60,149 bases of DNA, taken from a virus. The translations under genes and the position numbers were made by a program. The notes under the pieces are model-generated. The model saw only the letters and a list, made by a program, of their open reading frames with translations, did no database searches and had not been told where the DNA came from. Of this stretch, positions 32,045-40,385 are shown piece by piece. Within the stretch, counting starts at the first letter, position 1. Every line of letters begins with the position of its first letter. Where the stretch lies: positions 1-60,149 of IMG/VR virus record IMGVR_UViG_3300033273_000263; one strand, written 5' to 3'.

Positions 32045-32325
32045 GAATCGAATGTAATGACATCCTGACCGACCGTACCAAAGACATCAACGGGACCACC
32101 AGCAACGGGATAAGGATGCTCGTCGTGGTGAGACTGGTTCAGGTTGAAACTCACATACTCTTCGGGGAGTTGTGACTTTGCCTGACGGTACATCGTGTCA
32201 AGACCTTGATAGTGACGCCAGATAGCCCCCTCTTCCTGCTGGTCCAGATCTACCTTGAGTGCCTCTTGTACGGCACGAGAGGCAGCGTCTCGTGCTGCCT
32301 TCAGAGCGTTAACGTAATCAGTCAT
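32041..32325 (-). CDS. Hypothetical protein, 94 residues
   Basis: An N-terminal amphipathic helix (VNALKAARDAASRAVQEALK) is followed by a segment with SHHDEHPYPVAGGP. It overlaps the upstream gene by 8 nt. No family recognised. Confidence 0.65.
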   Translation of the reverse strand: MTDYVNALKAARDAASRAVQEALKVDLDQQEEGAIWRHYQGLDTMYRQAKSQLPEEYVSFNLNQSHHDEHPYPVAGGPVDVFGTVGQDVITFDS

Positions 32326-32539
32326 AAGTTGCGTTGAGAATACCTTTAGAAATCTTGTGCGACTCCCACATAGAAGTCATCTCCAGCATCTTCATCAGAG
32401 GATTTTTCTTGCTGGGTTTGGAGAATGCACCTTCTTCGCAAGCGAAGTAGTTGCACATATGGATGACATACTCATCTGGAAGTTGTTCCAGGTACATCAT
32501 CATATCTGCCTTAATGGCAGGAAAGTCTGCTTGTGCCAT
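32318..32539 (-). CDS. Hypothetical protein, ~73 residues
   Basis: Start placed at MAQADFPAIKADMMMYLEQL; 16 more codons are open upstream. It contains EYVIHMCNYFACEE and a Lys-rich end. No family recognised; start uncertain. Confidence 0.6.
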   Translation of the reverse strand: MAQADFPAIKADMMMYLEQLPDEYVIHMCNYFACEEGAFSKPSKKNPLMKMLEMTSMWESHKISKGILNATYD

Positions 32540-32567
32540 AGGGCACCGCTTGTGTAGGGGTTTTGCT

Positions 32568-32813
32568 TTAAGTGCGCTTGACATCATCCTTTACATAACA
32601 GGGCACGGTGTCTGGGTCCAACCACTTAGTGTACTCAAAGTCCTCCATCGCAGTCAGAAGTTGCATCTGATTATCGAGAAGGTACATATCGCTATACCGT
32701 TTGGTATAAGGATCTGCTTTCTGGATACGGTAGTCGGGGTTACCATTCAGTTCAATGGTACCACACTGGACGTACCGATAGGGGAAACGCTCAAGAAGAA
32801 CAGTGGGTTTCAT
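32568..32813 (-). CDS. Hypothetical protein, ~81 residues
   Basis: Start placed at MKPTVLLERFPYRYVQCG, which has GGAGA upstream and a promoter before it; the open frame extends into the terminator, which is not plausible coding. Beta-rich with many Tyr. No family recognised. Confidence 0.65.
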   Translation of the reverse strand: MKPTVLLERFPYRYVQCGTIELNGNPDYRIQKADPYTKRYSDMYLLDNQMQLLTAMEDFEYTKWLDPDTVPCYVKDDVKRT

Positions 32814-32836
32814 AGTATTGTCTCCAGGACTCCTAA

Positions 32837-32845
32837 AGTATAGCA
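32837..32845 (-). promoter_or_regulatory. Extended -10 promoter TGCTATACT
   Basis: An extended -10 box starts 2 nt after the T-run of the preceding terminator and ends 24 nt before the ATG. No -35 is visible, as extended -10 promoters allow. Confidence 0.55.
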
Positions 32846-32846
32846 T

Positions 32847-32871
32847 AAAAAAAGGACCCCGTGGGGTCCTT
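32847..32871 (-). terminator. Intrinsic terminator
   Basis: AAGGACCCC/GGGGTCCTT on the minus strand with a very tight loop, followed by a run of T. It ends the unit carrying tRNA-Arg and the 67-residue gene. Confidence 0.85.
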
Positions 32872-32907
32872 AGACAGTTCAAGTTTTGGCTCCACCAGGA
32901 CTAGGTG

Positions 32908-33111
32908 CTATGCAGTACCAAATCCGATATCAGAAGCGAGATGGTCGAGGAAGACTTCGTAATCCTCGTCTGGATCTCCATAAAAACGGACACCCACTGT
33001 CTCGTACCAACGGAACAATCGATTGAATAGAGAAGGATTTTCTCGATCAAGTGCAATGTCTCCGTTAACGACTGACCTGAGATAGGTATAGTCGGACTTA
33101 CTGATAGGCAT
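32908..33111 (-). CDS. Hypothetical acidic protein, 67 residues
   Basis: Contains NPSLFNRLFRWYETVGVRFY and an acidic PDEDYEVFLDHLASD segment. It lies 45 nt after tRNA-Arg. No family recognised. Confidence 0.6.
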   Translation of the reverse strand: MPISKSDYTYLRSVVNGDIALDRENPSLFNRLFRWYETVGVRFYGDPDEDYEVFLDHLASDIGFGTA

Positions 33112-33156
33112 AAGAATACCTCACTTCTAGACTGTAGATTAAATCCCTTGCGGGAA

Positions 33157-33230
33157 CGGGTCAGGTTGGACTCGAACCAACGACCGATCGCTTAGAAGGC
33201 GATTGCTCTCTTCCACTGAGCTACTGACCC
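33157..33230 (-). tRNA. tRNA-Arg(UCU)
   Basis: A 74-nt cloverleaf: acceptor GGGTCAG/CTGACCC, D stem GCTC/GAGC, anticodon stem ATCGC/GCGAT with loop CTTCTAA (anticodon TCT), T arm GTTGG-TTCGAGT-CCAAC. CCA not encoded. It starts 8 nt after the upstream stop codon, so it is probably processed from an mRNA. It reads AGA/AGG codons. Confidence 0.96.
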
Positions 33231-33238
33231 AGTGGATT

Positions 33239-33394
33239 CTATGTTGTCATAAGTAAGCGGATTTTAATTGCAGTTACCTCTGCAGAAGCGTGATCATCTT
33301 TTGAAATGTAATCGTGTAGACGGTCAATCATAATTGAAAGTGTCTTCTCAAAATACTCTTGGTCATCAGAAACATCCTGATTCCAATCGTTCAT
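33239..33394 (-). CDS. Small acidic helical protein, 51 residues
   Basis: ATG with AGGGGGA upstream and a clear promoter. Contains DQEYFEKTLSIMIDRLHDYI, a charged helix, then SAEVTAIKIRLLM. The strong ribosome site makes this a convincing small gene. Function unknown. Confidence 0.65.
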   Translation of the reverse strand: MNDWNQDVSDDQEYFEKTLSIMIDRLHDYISKDDHASAEVTAIKIRLLMTT

Positions 33395-33422
33395 TGGTGA
33401 TCCCCCTTGCTTCAACTCGCTA

Positions 33423-33452
33423 ATTATATATGCAAGTGGAAGAGAAAGTCAA
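33423..33452 (-). promoter_or_regulatory. Sigma70 promoter for 51-residue gene and tRNA-Arg
   Basis: TTGACT, 18 nt, TATAAT, 29 nt before the ATG. The -35 overlaps the TGA stop of the GIY-YIG gene. Confidence 0.7.
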
Positions 33453-33913
33453 GAGGGAAAATAGTCCTTGCGATAGTACCGACCTAGGATATTACTGTTG
33501 TAATAAGCAGGGGTACCATCCGCAAGTGCTTTGGTTAGAACGTCGTGAAGAAAAAGTTGTCTTGTCTCTTCGTAATTTGTTTTTCCTGGTGTTAGGTGGA
33601 AGGAGAGGATTTCTCTAGTAAAAGCGTTCCGTCCAAACTTCTTAACATCTGCCGAAAGCTCTGGACAAGATCCATAGTAGTTACGCCAGTTGCTTTCAGA
33701 TGTAACTCGTCGCCGTTTTCTAGTTTGATCTGTAGATCTAGGCTTTCGTTTTTGCCAGAAATACTTTCTTCCGATGTACGAACGGTTAGTGGTGCTACAG
33801 GTAATCTTGTAAACAAAACCATAGTAGTCCCCAATATCGCTCCCGTCAAAAGGGGAGCCCATATAGATCCAGGGATTTTCATATTCATTAATCGGGGTCT
33901 CCATCGTCATCAT
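33449..33913 (-). CDS. GIY-YIG nuclease-like protein
   Basis: This 154-residue protein has the GIY-YIG core: YGFVYKITCSTTNRSYIGRK, a basic KRKPRSTDQTRKRRR stretch and SNWRNYYGSC. The second half has a helix with NYEETRQLFLHDVL containing a possible metal Glu. Free-standing GIY-YIG genes in T4-like phages are often homing endonucleases (Seg type), but this one is short and could be a repair or phage-exclusion nuclease. No intron is next to it. Confidence 0.7.
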   Translation of the reverse strand: MMTMETPINEYENPWIYMGSPFDGSDIGDYYGFVYKITCSTTNRSYIGRKYFWQKRKPRSTDQTRKRRRVTSESNWRNYYGSCPELSADVKKFGRNAFTREILSFHLTPGKTNYEETRQLFLHDVLTKALADGTPAYYNSNILGRYYRKDYFPS

Positions 33914-34049
33914 TACTATACACTATACGCCCGACTGTGATTGCGGGTTCTTGTGTGTATTTAGAGATATCAGAGTAGATCTCAGATTCAATCTCATTGA
34001 CTAAACCTTTGAGTTCATTCAACATCAACTTTAGTTTAGACCTGTCCAT
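33888..34049 (-). CDS. Small helical protein, 53 residues
   Basis: Start placed at MDRSKLKLMLNELKGLVNEI inside the end of talC (14 nt overlap). Helical N-terminus, acidic end (YSNDDDGDPD). Function unknown. Confidence 0.55.
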   Translation of the reverse strand: MDRSKLKLMLNELKGLVNEIESEIYSDISKYTQEPAITVGRIVYSNDDDGDPD

Positions 34050-34704
34050 CGAGACCCTCCTGAAGTTTCTCCCAATCTTTGTTGAAGATATCCAAACCTT
34101 CTCTAGTGAGAACGTGGTCATACATCTTCCAGAATACAGGGACTGGTAGGGTAACTACGTCAGCACCGTAAAGAAAACATCTGGATACGTGATGGACATC
34201 TCTGAGAGATGCTGCGAGAACTTGTGTCTCTACGGAATGAACCTTGTAAGTACCACTAATAGCACGTACAAGCTCAACACCACTAAAACTGTTGTCATTA
34301 CATCTTCCCACAAAAGGTGAGACATATGTTGCACCTGCTTTCGCTGCCATAATAGCTTGTGCAACAGAGAAAATCAAAGTCACATTTGTTTTGATTCCAT
34401 CAGCTGATAGATCAGAACAGGCAAGTAGTCCTTCTACATTACAAGGAAGTTTGATGGTAACGTTTGGTGCTATTTGGTAGTATTGAACTGCCATATCTAG
34501 CATCTCATCTGCAGTATCACCCACTACTTCTGCAGATATTGAAGCACCCCAAGAGAACATCTCAGAGAACTTGTAGATAATGTCCAGCGGATCCTTGCCT
34601 GCTTTGAGCATCAAGGAAGGGTTGGTCGTAATTCCATCAACAAGACCTGTATCGATAGCAGGCTTTGCCAATTCAGGATCGGAACAGTCGAGAAAAATCT
34701 TCAT
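34036..34704 (-). CDS. talC: Transaldolase, TalC type
   Basis: This 222-residue enzyme is the short TalC/fructose-6-phosphate-aldolase-like form found in cyanophages. It has KIFLDCSDPELAK, GITTNPSLMLKAG, the Schiff-base Lys in VTIKLPCN, TNVTLIFS and YVSPFVGRCND. It interconverts sugar phosphates in the non-oxidative pentose phosphate pathway and complements zwf and gnd. It lies behind a terminator and a CTAAATA box. Confidence 0.96.
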   Translation of the reverse strand: MKIFLDCSDPELAKPAIDTGLVDGITTNPSLMLKAGKDPLDIIYKFSEMFSWGASISAEVVGDTADEMLDMAVQYYQIAPNVTIKLPCNVEGLLACSDLSADGIKTNVTLIFSVAQAIMAAKAGATYVSPFVGRCNDNSFSGVELVRAISGTYKVHSVETQVLAASLRDVHHVSRCFLYGADVVTLPVPVFWKMYDHVLTREGLDIFNKDWEKLQEGLDGQV

Positions 34705-34728
34705 CGTTCAGTCTCCTATAGTTAAAAG

Positions 34729-34735
34729 TATTTAG
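34729..34735 (-). promoter_or_regulatory. Late promoter box CTAAATA for talC
   Basis: 24 nt before the talC ATG and directly after the preceding terminator. Confidence 0.5.
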
Positions 34736-34737
34736 TA

Positions 34738-34772
34738 CAAAAAAATGAGCACCTAAGTGCTCATATCTTTTT
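34738..34772. terminator. Bidirectional-type terminator
   Basis: ATGAGCAC/GTGCTCAT stem with a CTAA loop; T-runs follow on both strands. On the minus strand it holds the stop codon of the upstream 55-residue gene. Confidence 0.8.
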
Positions 34773-34928
34773 GTTATAAACTGGGTTGAAGGTTAGAGAT
34801 TTTTCTAACCACTCACGGTAGTGAATACAATAGCAGGACCAGTATGGTACCCCTCGGTATTTGAGATTGTAACACGCTGGTTCCCTGCTATCTCTATCCA
34901 TATCATCATAGTGATATCGATAGTCCAT
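34761..34928 (-). CDS. DUF4278-like small protein B
   Basis: 55 residues with NLKYRGVPYWSC near the middle, the YRG motif of the cyanobacterial DUF4278 family. The N-terminus is Tyr/Asp-rich and the chain has three Cys. It starts 3 nt after the stop of a similar-sized YRG protein. Function unknown. Confidence 0.6.
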   Translation of the reverse strand: MDYRYHYDDMDRDSREPACYNLKYRGVPYWSCYCIHYREWLEKSLTFNPVYNKKI

Positions 34929-34931
34929 TTA

Positions 34932-35099
34932 TCACTTGTTGTAAGTGTGACCGCGATAGCAGAAAGTTCCGTGAACTTCATTGACAGTGCCCGACTTACA
35001 CTCAAACTTAACACCACGATATGCAGTGTGAGAGATTTGAGCATCGTGAAGGGAAGATGCCTTTTCGATCTGCTTCTTGATAAGAGATAAGGTGTTCAT
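34932..35099 (-). CDS. DUF4278-like small protein A
   Basis: 55 residues, ATG with AGGAG upstream. It has two YRG motifs, HTAYRGVKFEC and FCYRGHTYNK. These fit DUF4278, a family common in cyanobacterial genomes. It is probably host-derived and is paralogous in motif to the next gene. Function unknown. Confidence 0.7.
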   Translation of the reverse strand: MNTLSLIKKQIEKASSLHDAQISHTAYRGVKFECKSGTVNEVHGTFCYRGHTYNK

Positions 35100-35141
35100 A
35101 ATAGACTCCTGAAATACTAGGGTGAATTAACTCCCGTTCCT

Positions 35142-35342
35142 TCAGTCGTTTGCGTCCCAACGGCATTCTGGGACAGATTCCTTTACGGTCTCTACCAGTT
35201 CTACCAACACTGCGGGAGGTAGATTTCGATTTGTACTGATCTTTAGCATTAATGCTTCAGCATCAGCACAAGTCATTGATGCATATAGAAGTAAATCTAA
35301 CATTGGGATGAACGCTCCGTTCCGCGACTTACTTGCGTCCAC
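35142..35342 (-). CDS. Hypothetical helical protein
   Basis: The 66-codon frame begins at a GTG; an ATG at 35303 (MLDLLLYASM) is an alternative start giving 53 residues. Helical, with ALMLKISTNRNLPPAVLVEL. No family recognised. Confidence 0.5.
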   Translation of the reverse strand: MDASKSRNGAFIPMLDLLLYASMTCADAEALMLKISTNRNLPPAVLVELVETVKESVPECRWDAND

Positions 35343-35381
35343 CGAAGTGGATGAACGTAAATAGGGGATTGCTCCCCCACT

Positions 35382-35510
35382 TTATTTATGCTTTCGGAGA
35401 CGTTTTTTAGTACCCCTACGCTTCTTAGAATCATATCTTAACTCTTTTTTAAGAGAGGCAAGGAATCTAAGGTGCTTGCGGGTCTCGTCTCTTTCAGACT
35501 TAGGAATCAT
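35382..35510 (-). CDS. Small very basic protein, 42 residues
   Basis: Start placed at MIPKSERDETRKHLRFLASL, just after the nrdB stop. About 40% Lys/Arg, ending KKRRGTKKRLRKHK. It could bind nucleic acid. Function unknown. Confidence 0.55.
   Translation of the reverse strand: MIPKSERDETRKHLRFLASLKKELRYDSKKRRGTKKRLRKHK
35383..35390 (-). promoter_or_regulatory. Late promoter box CATAAATA
   Basis: Overlaps the TAA stop of the basic protein and precedes the next frame by 40 nt. Confidence 0.35.
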
Positions 35511-35514
35511 AGCA

Positions 35515-36696
35515 CTAAAGAGAGAATCCTGCAAACGTGTCAGCGGTAACATCCTGCTTGATAGCACCCACAACATAGGACTCGATCTCAGTCTCTTGAG
35601 GAGCGTTCTGCTGACCCTTAGAGTTCAACCAATGCTCTGTCCAGGGAAGAGGGTTGCTCTTGGCAGGGATGTCATAGATAGGATCAAAACCAACTGCCTT
35701 CAGACGACGGTTAGCAATCCATTCCACATAACGACCCAGCAATTTAGCGTTGAGACCGATCATAGAACCGTTCTCGAACAGGTACTCTGCCCACTGCTTC
35801 TCTTCATCAACACACATACGGAACATCTCAATGACGTTCTCTTTCTCTTCCTCCATAATCTCAGACATCACAGGATCATCACCTGCTGCCCACTTGTTCA
35901 GAATGTTCTGTGTGAGTACAAGGTGTTGTGATTCATCTCTCGCAATAAGAGAAATGATTTTTGCCGATCCTTCCATAAGCTTAAGTTCGCCAAAAGCAAA
36001 CGAGCACGCGAAGGAGACATAGAACCTAATTCCTTCCAGGATGTTAACATTAACTACTGCTCGGTAAAGTTTACGTTTGAGTTCGCGAAGTTCTTCTTCT
36101 GCAACAGGAACACCCTCAAGATTGTGCTTCCACATAGGACCAGATCCCCACTGCTGTGCAGCGTTGATGAACTCGTCGTATGCTGCAGTCACAGACTGTG
36201 CACGTTTGATGATGTTCTCGTTGTCCAGAATGGTGTCAAAGACTTCTTCTGGATTACTGTAGACGTTCTTGATGATGTGCGTATAGGACTTGCTATGGAT
36301 CATCTCAAAGAACTCCCAAGCAATCATAGCAGATTCCAACTCAGGTAGTGAGCACCAAGGGATAAAAGCAAGCCCAGGACCACGCCCTTGTACGGAGTCA
36401 AGGAGGATCTGGTACCGTAGATTGCTTGTAAAGATGTGCTTCTGGGTTTCATTCAGTGTTTGATAATCACTACGATCCTTCTGGAGAGAAACCTCTTCAG
36501 GTCTCCAGAAGTACCCCAGTTGCTGCGTCGTCAGTTTATCAAAGACGGGATACTTAGATCCATCGTATCTCTGGACCCCCAGAGGGGGTCCGAAGAACAT
36601 TGGAGACTTCTTTGCTTCTACTCTGTTAGGGTTAAATACTGTAGTACCTTTGATGCTGTCGCCGTCGTTGTTCAACTTAAACTTTGCAACTGTCAC
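35515..36696 (-). CDS. nrdB: Ribonucleotide reductase class Ia, beta subunit
   Basis: This 393-residue R2 subunit carries the diiron-tyrosyl radical cofactor. The radical Tyr is in SNLRYQILLDSVQGR, and iron ligands lie in WEFFEMIHSKSY and ARDESQHL. The C-terminus (TFAGFSL) would dock into NrdA. It starts at a GTG 20 nt inside the nrdA end, so the two are coupled. It supplies dNTPs with NrdA, glutaredoxin and ThyX. Confidence 0.97.
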   Translation of the reverse strand: MTVAKFKLNNDGDSIKGTTVFNPNRVEAKKSPMFFGPPLGVQRYDGSKYPVFDKLTTQQLGYFWRPEEVSLQKDRSDYQTLNETQKHIFTSNLRYQILLDSVQGRGPGLAFIPWCSLPELESAMIAWEFFEMIHSKSYTHIIKNVYSNPEEVFDTILDNENIIKRAQSVTAAYDEFINAAQQWGSGPMWKHNLEGVPVAEEELRELKRKLYRAVVNVNILEGIRFYVSFACSFAFGELKLMEGSAKIISLIARDESQHLVLTQNILNKWAAGDDPVMSEIMEEEKENVIEMFRMCVDEEKQWAEYLFENGSMIGLNAKLLGRYVEWIANRRLKAVGFDPIYDIPAKSNPLPWTEHWLNSKGQQNAPQETEIESYVVGAIKQDVTADTFAGFSL

Positions 36697-38959
36697 AATC
36701 TTCCTCCTTAGCGTTTGCGATTTCGTTTAGTAGTTTTTCTAGGCGTTCTGCCTCATTATCATTCTTACCATCATATGTATTTTGATAGTAAGAAGTCTTC
36801 CAACCGTACTTGTACGTAGTAAGCAAATCATTTGCCATTACAGAGACAGGCACTTCATCGTTGGGATAGTTCTCTGGATTGTAGGACCAGTTACCACTGA
36901 TTGCTTGATCAAAAAACTTTTGCATCACGGCGGTGACCTTAATATAACCCTCATTAGATATCATATCCCAGAGAAGAGTGTACTTACTCTTGAGATGAGG
37001 GTAACCAGGAACAATTTGCTTGAGTGGACCTTTCTTGCTCTTCTTAACGGACAGGTAGTCGCGAGGAGGTTCGATTCCATTGGTAGCGTTTGACACAACG
37101 GAACTGCTCTCCGATGGCATCTGTGCGGACAGTGTGCTGTGTCGGAGTCCGTGCTCCAAGATAGACTCTCTAAGACTCTGCCAATCATAGAAGTATGCAG
37201 GTGCCACAATTTCGTCAACTTCCTTCTTGTAAGTATCGATGGGAAGGATACCATCAGCGTACTTGGTACGGTTAAATACATCACAAGGACCCTTTTCCTT
37301 GGCGAGAGTGTTAGATGCCCTCAGGAGGTGATACTGGAATGCCTCAGAGAGTTTATGGACCTCAGTGTAAGCAGCAGGATCATTATACTTGTGACCAAGT
37401 TTAGCAAGGTAGTGTGCCAGACCAATAAAACCAATACCCAAAGAACGACGGGCAAGGGTGCTGCGCTTAGCAGCAGCAACAGGATACTCCTGATAGTCAA
37501 TCAGTTCTTCGAGACCACGGACAGTAAGGTCACATAGTTCTTCAAGTTCACCCAGGTTACGCATCTTACCAACGTTGATTGCCGACAAAATGCACAATGC
37601 AATCTCACCATCTGCATCATCGATATGATTGATGGGATCGGTCGGGAGAGTAATCTCCTGACACAGGTTGGACATATAAACTTTGTCCTTAAAGGAAGAG
37701 TGAGTGTTACAGTGATCGATATTCATAATGTAAATACGACCAGTCTCATTCCGCTCCTTCAGAATATCCAGAATCAACTCTTGTGCTGGAATTGCTTTCT
37801 GAGGAACATCGGGATCTCCCTCATAGGCACGATATAGATCGTCGAAACCATCAGTACCAAATGCTTCATAAAGACCAGGCACATCGTGAGGTGAGAAGAG
37901 AGTGATGTGCTCATTGTTAATGAATCGCTCATAGAAGATTTTAGAAATCTGAATAGAGTAATCCAGTTTTCTCACACGGTTATCTTCAGTACCTTTGTTG
38001 TTCTTGAGGACGATGATGTCCTCTATTTCTTGATGCCAGATAGGAAAGTGAACTGTAGCAGAACCACCTCGGATGCCGTTTTGTGTGCAGCATCGTACAG
38101 TTGATTCAAACTTTTTAAGGAAGGGGACCACACCTGTGTGTTGTACCTCTCCATCTCGGATCTTGCTGTTGATACCACGGATTCTGCCTGCGTTAATGCC
38201 GATTCCAGCACGTTGTGCGACGTATTTACCAATAGCCATATCAGAGCTAAAGATAGAATCGAGGGTGTCATCAACATCAACGAGAACACAAGATGCAAAT
38301 TGGCGCAGTGGTGTTCTGACTCCTGCCAAAACTGGTGTTGGGACGTTGATCTTTCCTTTGGAGGTTGCTGTGTAGTAGCGTCGTACATAGTCGAGTCGTG
38401 TTTCCTTAGGGTAACTCTGGAACAGCGTTGCTGCAACCATAATGTACATAAACTGTGGCGTCTCATAGAGAAGACCACTGCTACGATCCTGTACCAGATA
38501 CTTATCGACAACCTGACGGAGACCTGCATAGGTAAACCCATAGCAGCGTTGGTGATCGATAAAACTATCTAGTTGTTCCCACTCACTATCTTCATATTTA
38601 TTGAGAATAGACGCATCATATACTCCCAGTTCAACACATCTTTCTACGTGACTCTTGAGAGATGGGTACCCTGAGGTATTCCAGTCTGGGAACACTTGTT
38701 TGCGTACAGAAAACAGGAGTAAACGTGCAGCAACGAATTGATAGTTTGGATTATCGAGACTGATCAGGTCACTAGCAGACTTAATCAGGATATCTTGAAT
38801 TTCAGAAGTCTTAATGCCATCGAAGAACTGAAGGTTGGCATTCATTTCTACTTGTGATTCACTTACGCCTGCGACTCCTTCGCAAGCAAACTCAACCATC
38901 TGATGTACCTTGTCAAGGTTGAGAGGTTCGGCAGTTCCGTTCCTTTTAATGACATTCAT
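36677..38959 (-). CDS. nrdA: Ribonucleotide reductase class Ia, alpha subunit
   Basis: About 760 residues from the ATG forming ATGA with the primase stop. An ATP-cone-like N-terminus (VIKRNGTAEPLNLDKV) is followed by LRQFASCVLVDVDD (redox Cys), the active-site loop SNLCQEI and a C-terminal DCDSCKV redox pair that glutaredoxin can reduce. No inteins or introns are seen. It forms the holoenzyme with NrdB. Confidence 0.97.
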   Translation of the reverse strand: MNVIKRNGTAEPLNLDKVHQMVEFACEGVAGVSESQVEMNANLQFFDGIKTSEIQDILIKSASDLISLDNPNYQFVAARLLLFSVRKQVFPDWNTSGYPSLKSHVERCVELGVYDASILNKYEDSEWEQLDSFIDHQRCYGFTYAGLRQVVDKYLVQDRSSGLLYETPQFMYIMVAATLFQSYPKETRLDYVRRYYTATSKGKINVPTPVLAGVRTPLRQFASCVLVDVDDTLDSIFSSDMAIGKYVAQRAGIGINAGRIRGINSKIRDGEVQHTGVVPFLKKFESTVRCCTQNGIRGGSATVHFPIWHQEIEDIIVLKNNKGTEDNRVRKLDYSIQISKIFYERFINNEHITLFSPHDVPGLYEAFGTDGFDDLYRAYEGDPDVPQKAIPAQELILDILKERNETGRIYIMNIDHCNTHSSFKDKVYMSNLCQEITLPTDPINHIDDADGEIALCILSAINVGKMRNLGELEELCDLTVRGLEELIDYQEYPVAAAKRSTLARRSLGIGFIGLAHYLAKLGHKYNDPAAYTEVHKLSEAFQYHLLRASNTLAKEKGPCDVFNRTKYADGILPIDTYKKEVDEIVAPAYFYDWQSLRESILEHGLRHSTLSAQMPSESSSVVSNATNGIEPPRDYLSVKKSKKGPLKQIVPGYPHLKSKYTLLWDMISNEGYIKVTAVMQKFFDQAISGNWSYNPENYPNDEVPVSVMANDLLTTYKYGWKTSYYQNTYDGKNDNEAERLEKLLNEIANAKEEDCDSCKV

Positions 38960-39957
38960 ACTTTCTTCCACTGTGAAAATTTAACTTTGGCTGTGAGACC
39001 TTGGTAGGTATTGGATTCTACCAGAGATTGAACATCGTGTCCAGCAAGGACCATATCATTGATGTCCTTTTCTTTAATTGTATTTGGCCAGATGACTACT
39101 TTGTAACCTCTGGTGATGGCATTGGAGATTCGAGTTGTGATTTGTTCGTTACGTGGTTCGTTATCAAAAACATAAACAGGATCGCTCCAATTAAACGACC
39201 CAATATCAACGTCAGCCCCACACATTGCAACGCAGTTTTCCAAGAAGAGAGAGTCAAACGGTCCCTCCACGATGTAGATACTACGGTCATCTCGTACTCG
39301 GTCGAGACCGAAGAGTTTGGGTTTAGTTTCATCAAACAGAATAGTAATGTATCTAAGTTTGGTGTGTGGAGATAGTGATCTACCTTGGATTCCAAACCAG
39401 GTACCATCAGGATTTGTCAGAGGAATAATGATCCTTGGCAGATCCTTCTGGAGATTCTCAAACGTTTGCTTTTGTGTGTTAACAAACCTCTTGAACCTTT
39501 CAGCATAATAGATATGTTCTAGTTTAGAACCTGTGATTTGCCTCTGTTCAAGATAGATCCGAGCGGGGTGTTCTTTATTTAGCGAGTCAATACTTGGCAG
39601 CTTAGTACCAGTATTAAAATTCGGTTTGTTGTGAACTATTTTGGTGAAAGATGGTTCTGCAACTCTGGTATGCTTGCCCGTCAGTCCTTCCTTGTACCGT
39701 TCTAGAACGTATTGATCGTATAGATCCCTAGCATTATCCTTTAGGAAATTGGCAAGCGTCCTACCTACACCACAGTTATGACACTTGAAGATAAAGTCAC
39801 TACCCTTGGTGAAGAAATAACCCCTTGCTTTTGACTTCTGCTTCTGAGAGTCACCGCAATAGGGGCATCTAAAGTTATAGAGGGTTGACTTTTTCTCCGT
39901 GAACTTGTCGAGACGACCGCCGACCAGGCGAGCGTACTTGACATTAACGTAACTCAT
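38956..39957 (-). CDS. 61: DNA primase gp61
   Basis: This 333-residue primase has an N-terminal zinc finger (FRCPYCGDSQ and FKCHNCGVG), a TOPRIM core with IYIVEGPFDSLF (EGxxD) and VYVFDNEPRN, and a basic C-terminus. With gp41 it makes RNA primers for lagging strands. It overlaps nrdA and the downstream gene by 4 nt. Confidence 0.93.
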   Translation of the reverse strand: MSYVNVKYARLVGGRLDKFTEKKSTLYNFRCPYCGDSQKQKSKARGYFFTKGSDFIFKCHNCGVGRTLANFLKDNARDLYDQYVLERYKEGLTGKHTRVAEPSFTKIVHNKPNFNTGTKLPSIDSLNKEHPARIYLEQRQITGSKLEHIYYAERFKRFVNTQKQTFENLQKDLPRIIIPLTNPDGTWFGIQGRSLSPHTKLRYITILFDETKPKLFGLDRVRDDRSIYIVEGPFDSLFLENCVAMCGADVDIGSFNWSDPVYVFDNEPRNEQITTRISNAITRGYKVVIWPNTIKEKDINDMVLAGHDVQSLVESNTYQGLTAKVKFSQWKKV

Positions 39958-40382
39958 CCTGGTCTGACGATCTCAACTCCTGTTATTGTACTTGTATATG
40001 GAGCATCCGTCAATATTTTGACAACAGGTGGTACCACTTGTAATAGTGTCACAATCGTAGCAATTACAGCAGTGGCACCGATGACAAACTTATTATTCTT
40101 TTCAACTTTCTTTTCAAGAACACCCATCTTATCATCGATGTTCTTGAACATACGATCATCATACTTCTGATGATCTTTAATCATCTGGACGATAGCATTA
40201 TTTGCTTTGTCGCCTTCATCGAGTCTGTTCTCGTGACGCTCCAAAACGATAGCAATCTTGTTGCTATTATCTGAGATAGTGGAGACTGCTCGCTCAAGTT
40301 TGTCGAGCATCTCTTTACTTAGGTCTTCATAGATACCGAGTTTAGATTCAAGGACCGCTAACTTACCAAGACCAAAAGCCAC
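39954..40382 (-). CDS. Coiled-coil membrane protein
   Basis: This 142-residue protein has a long coiled coil (~residues 20-95; KLERAVSTISDNSNKIAIVL and later heptads), one membrane helix (FVIGATAVIATIVTLLQVV) and a short outside tail. The pattern resembles tail- or membrane-anchored phage proteins sometimes called holin-like. Function unknown. Confidence 0.65.
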   Translation of the reverse strand: MAFGLGKLAVLESKLGIYEDLSKEMLDKLERAVSTISDNSNKIAIVLERHENRLDEGDKANNAIVQMIKDHQKYDDRMFKNIDDKMGVLEKKVEKNNKFVIGATAVIATIVTLLQVVPPVVKILTDAPYTSTITGVEIVRPG

Positions 40383-40385
40383 GAC

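Noticed and set aside
34036-34049. Possible frameshift between talC and the next gene
   Set aside because: The 14-nt overlap has no slippery heptamer, and talC ends at normal family length.
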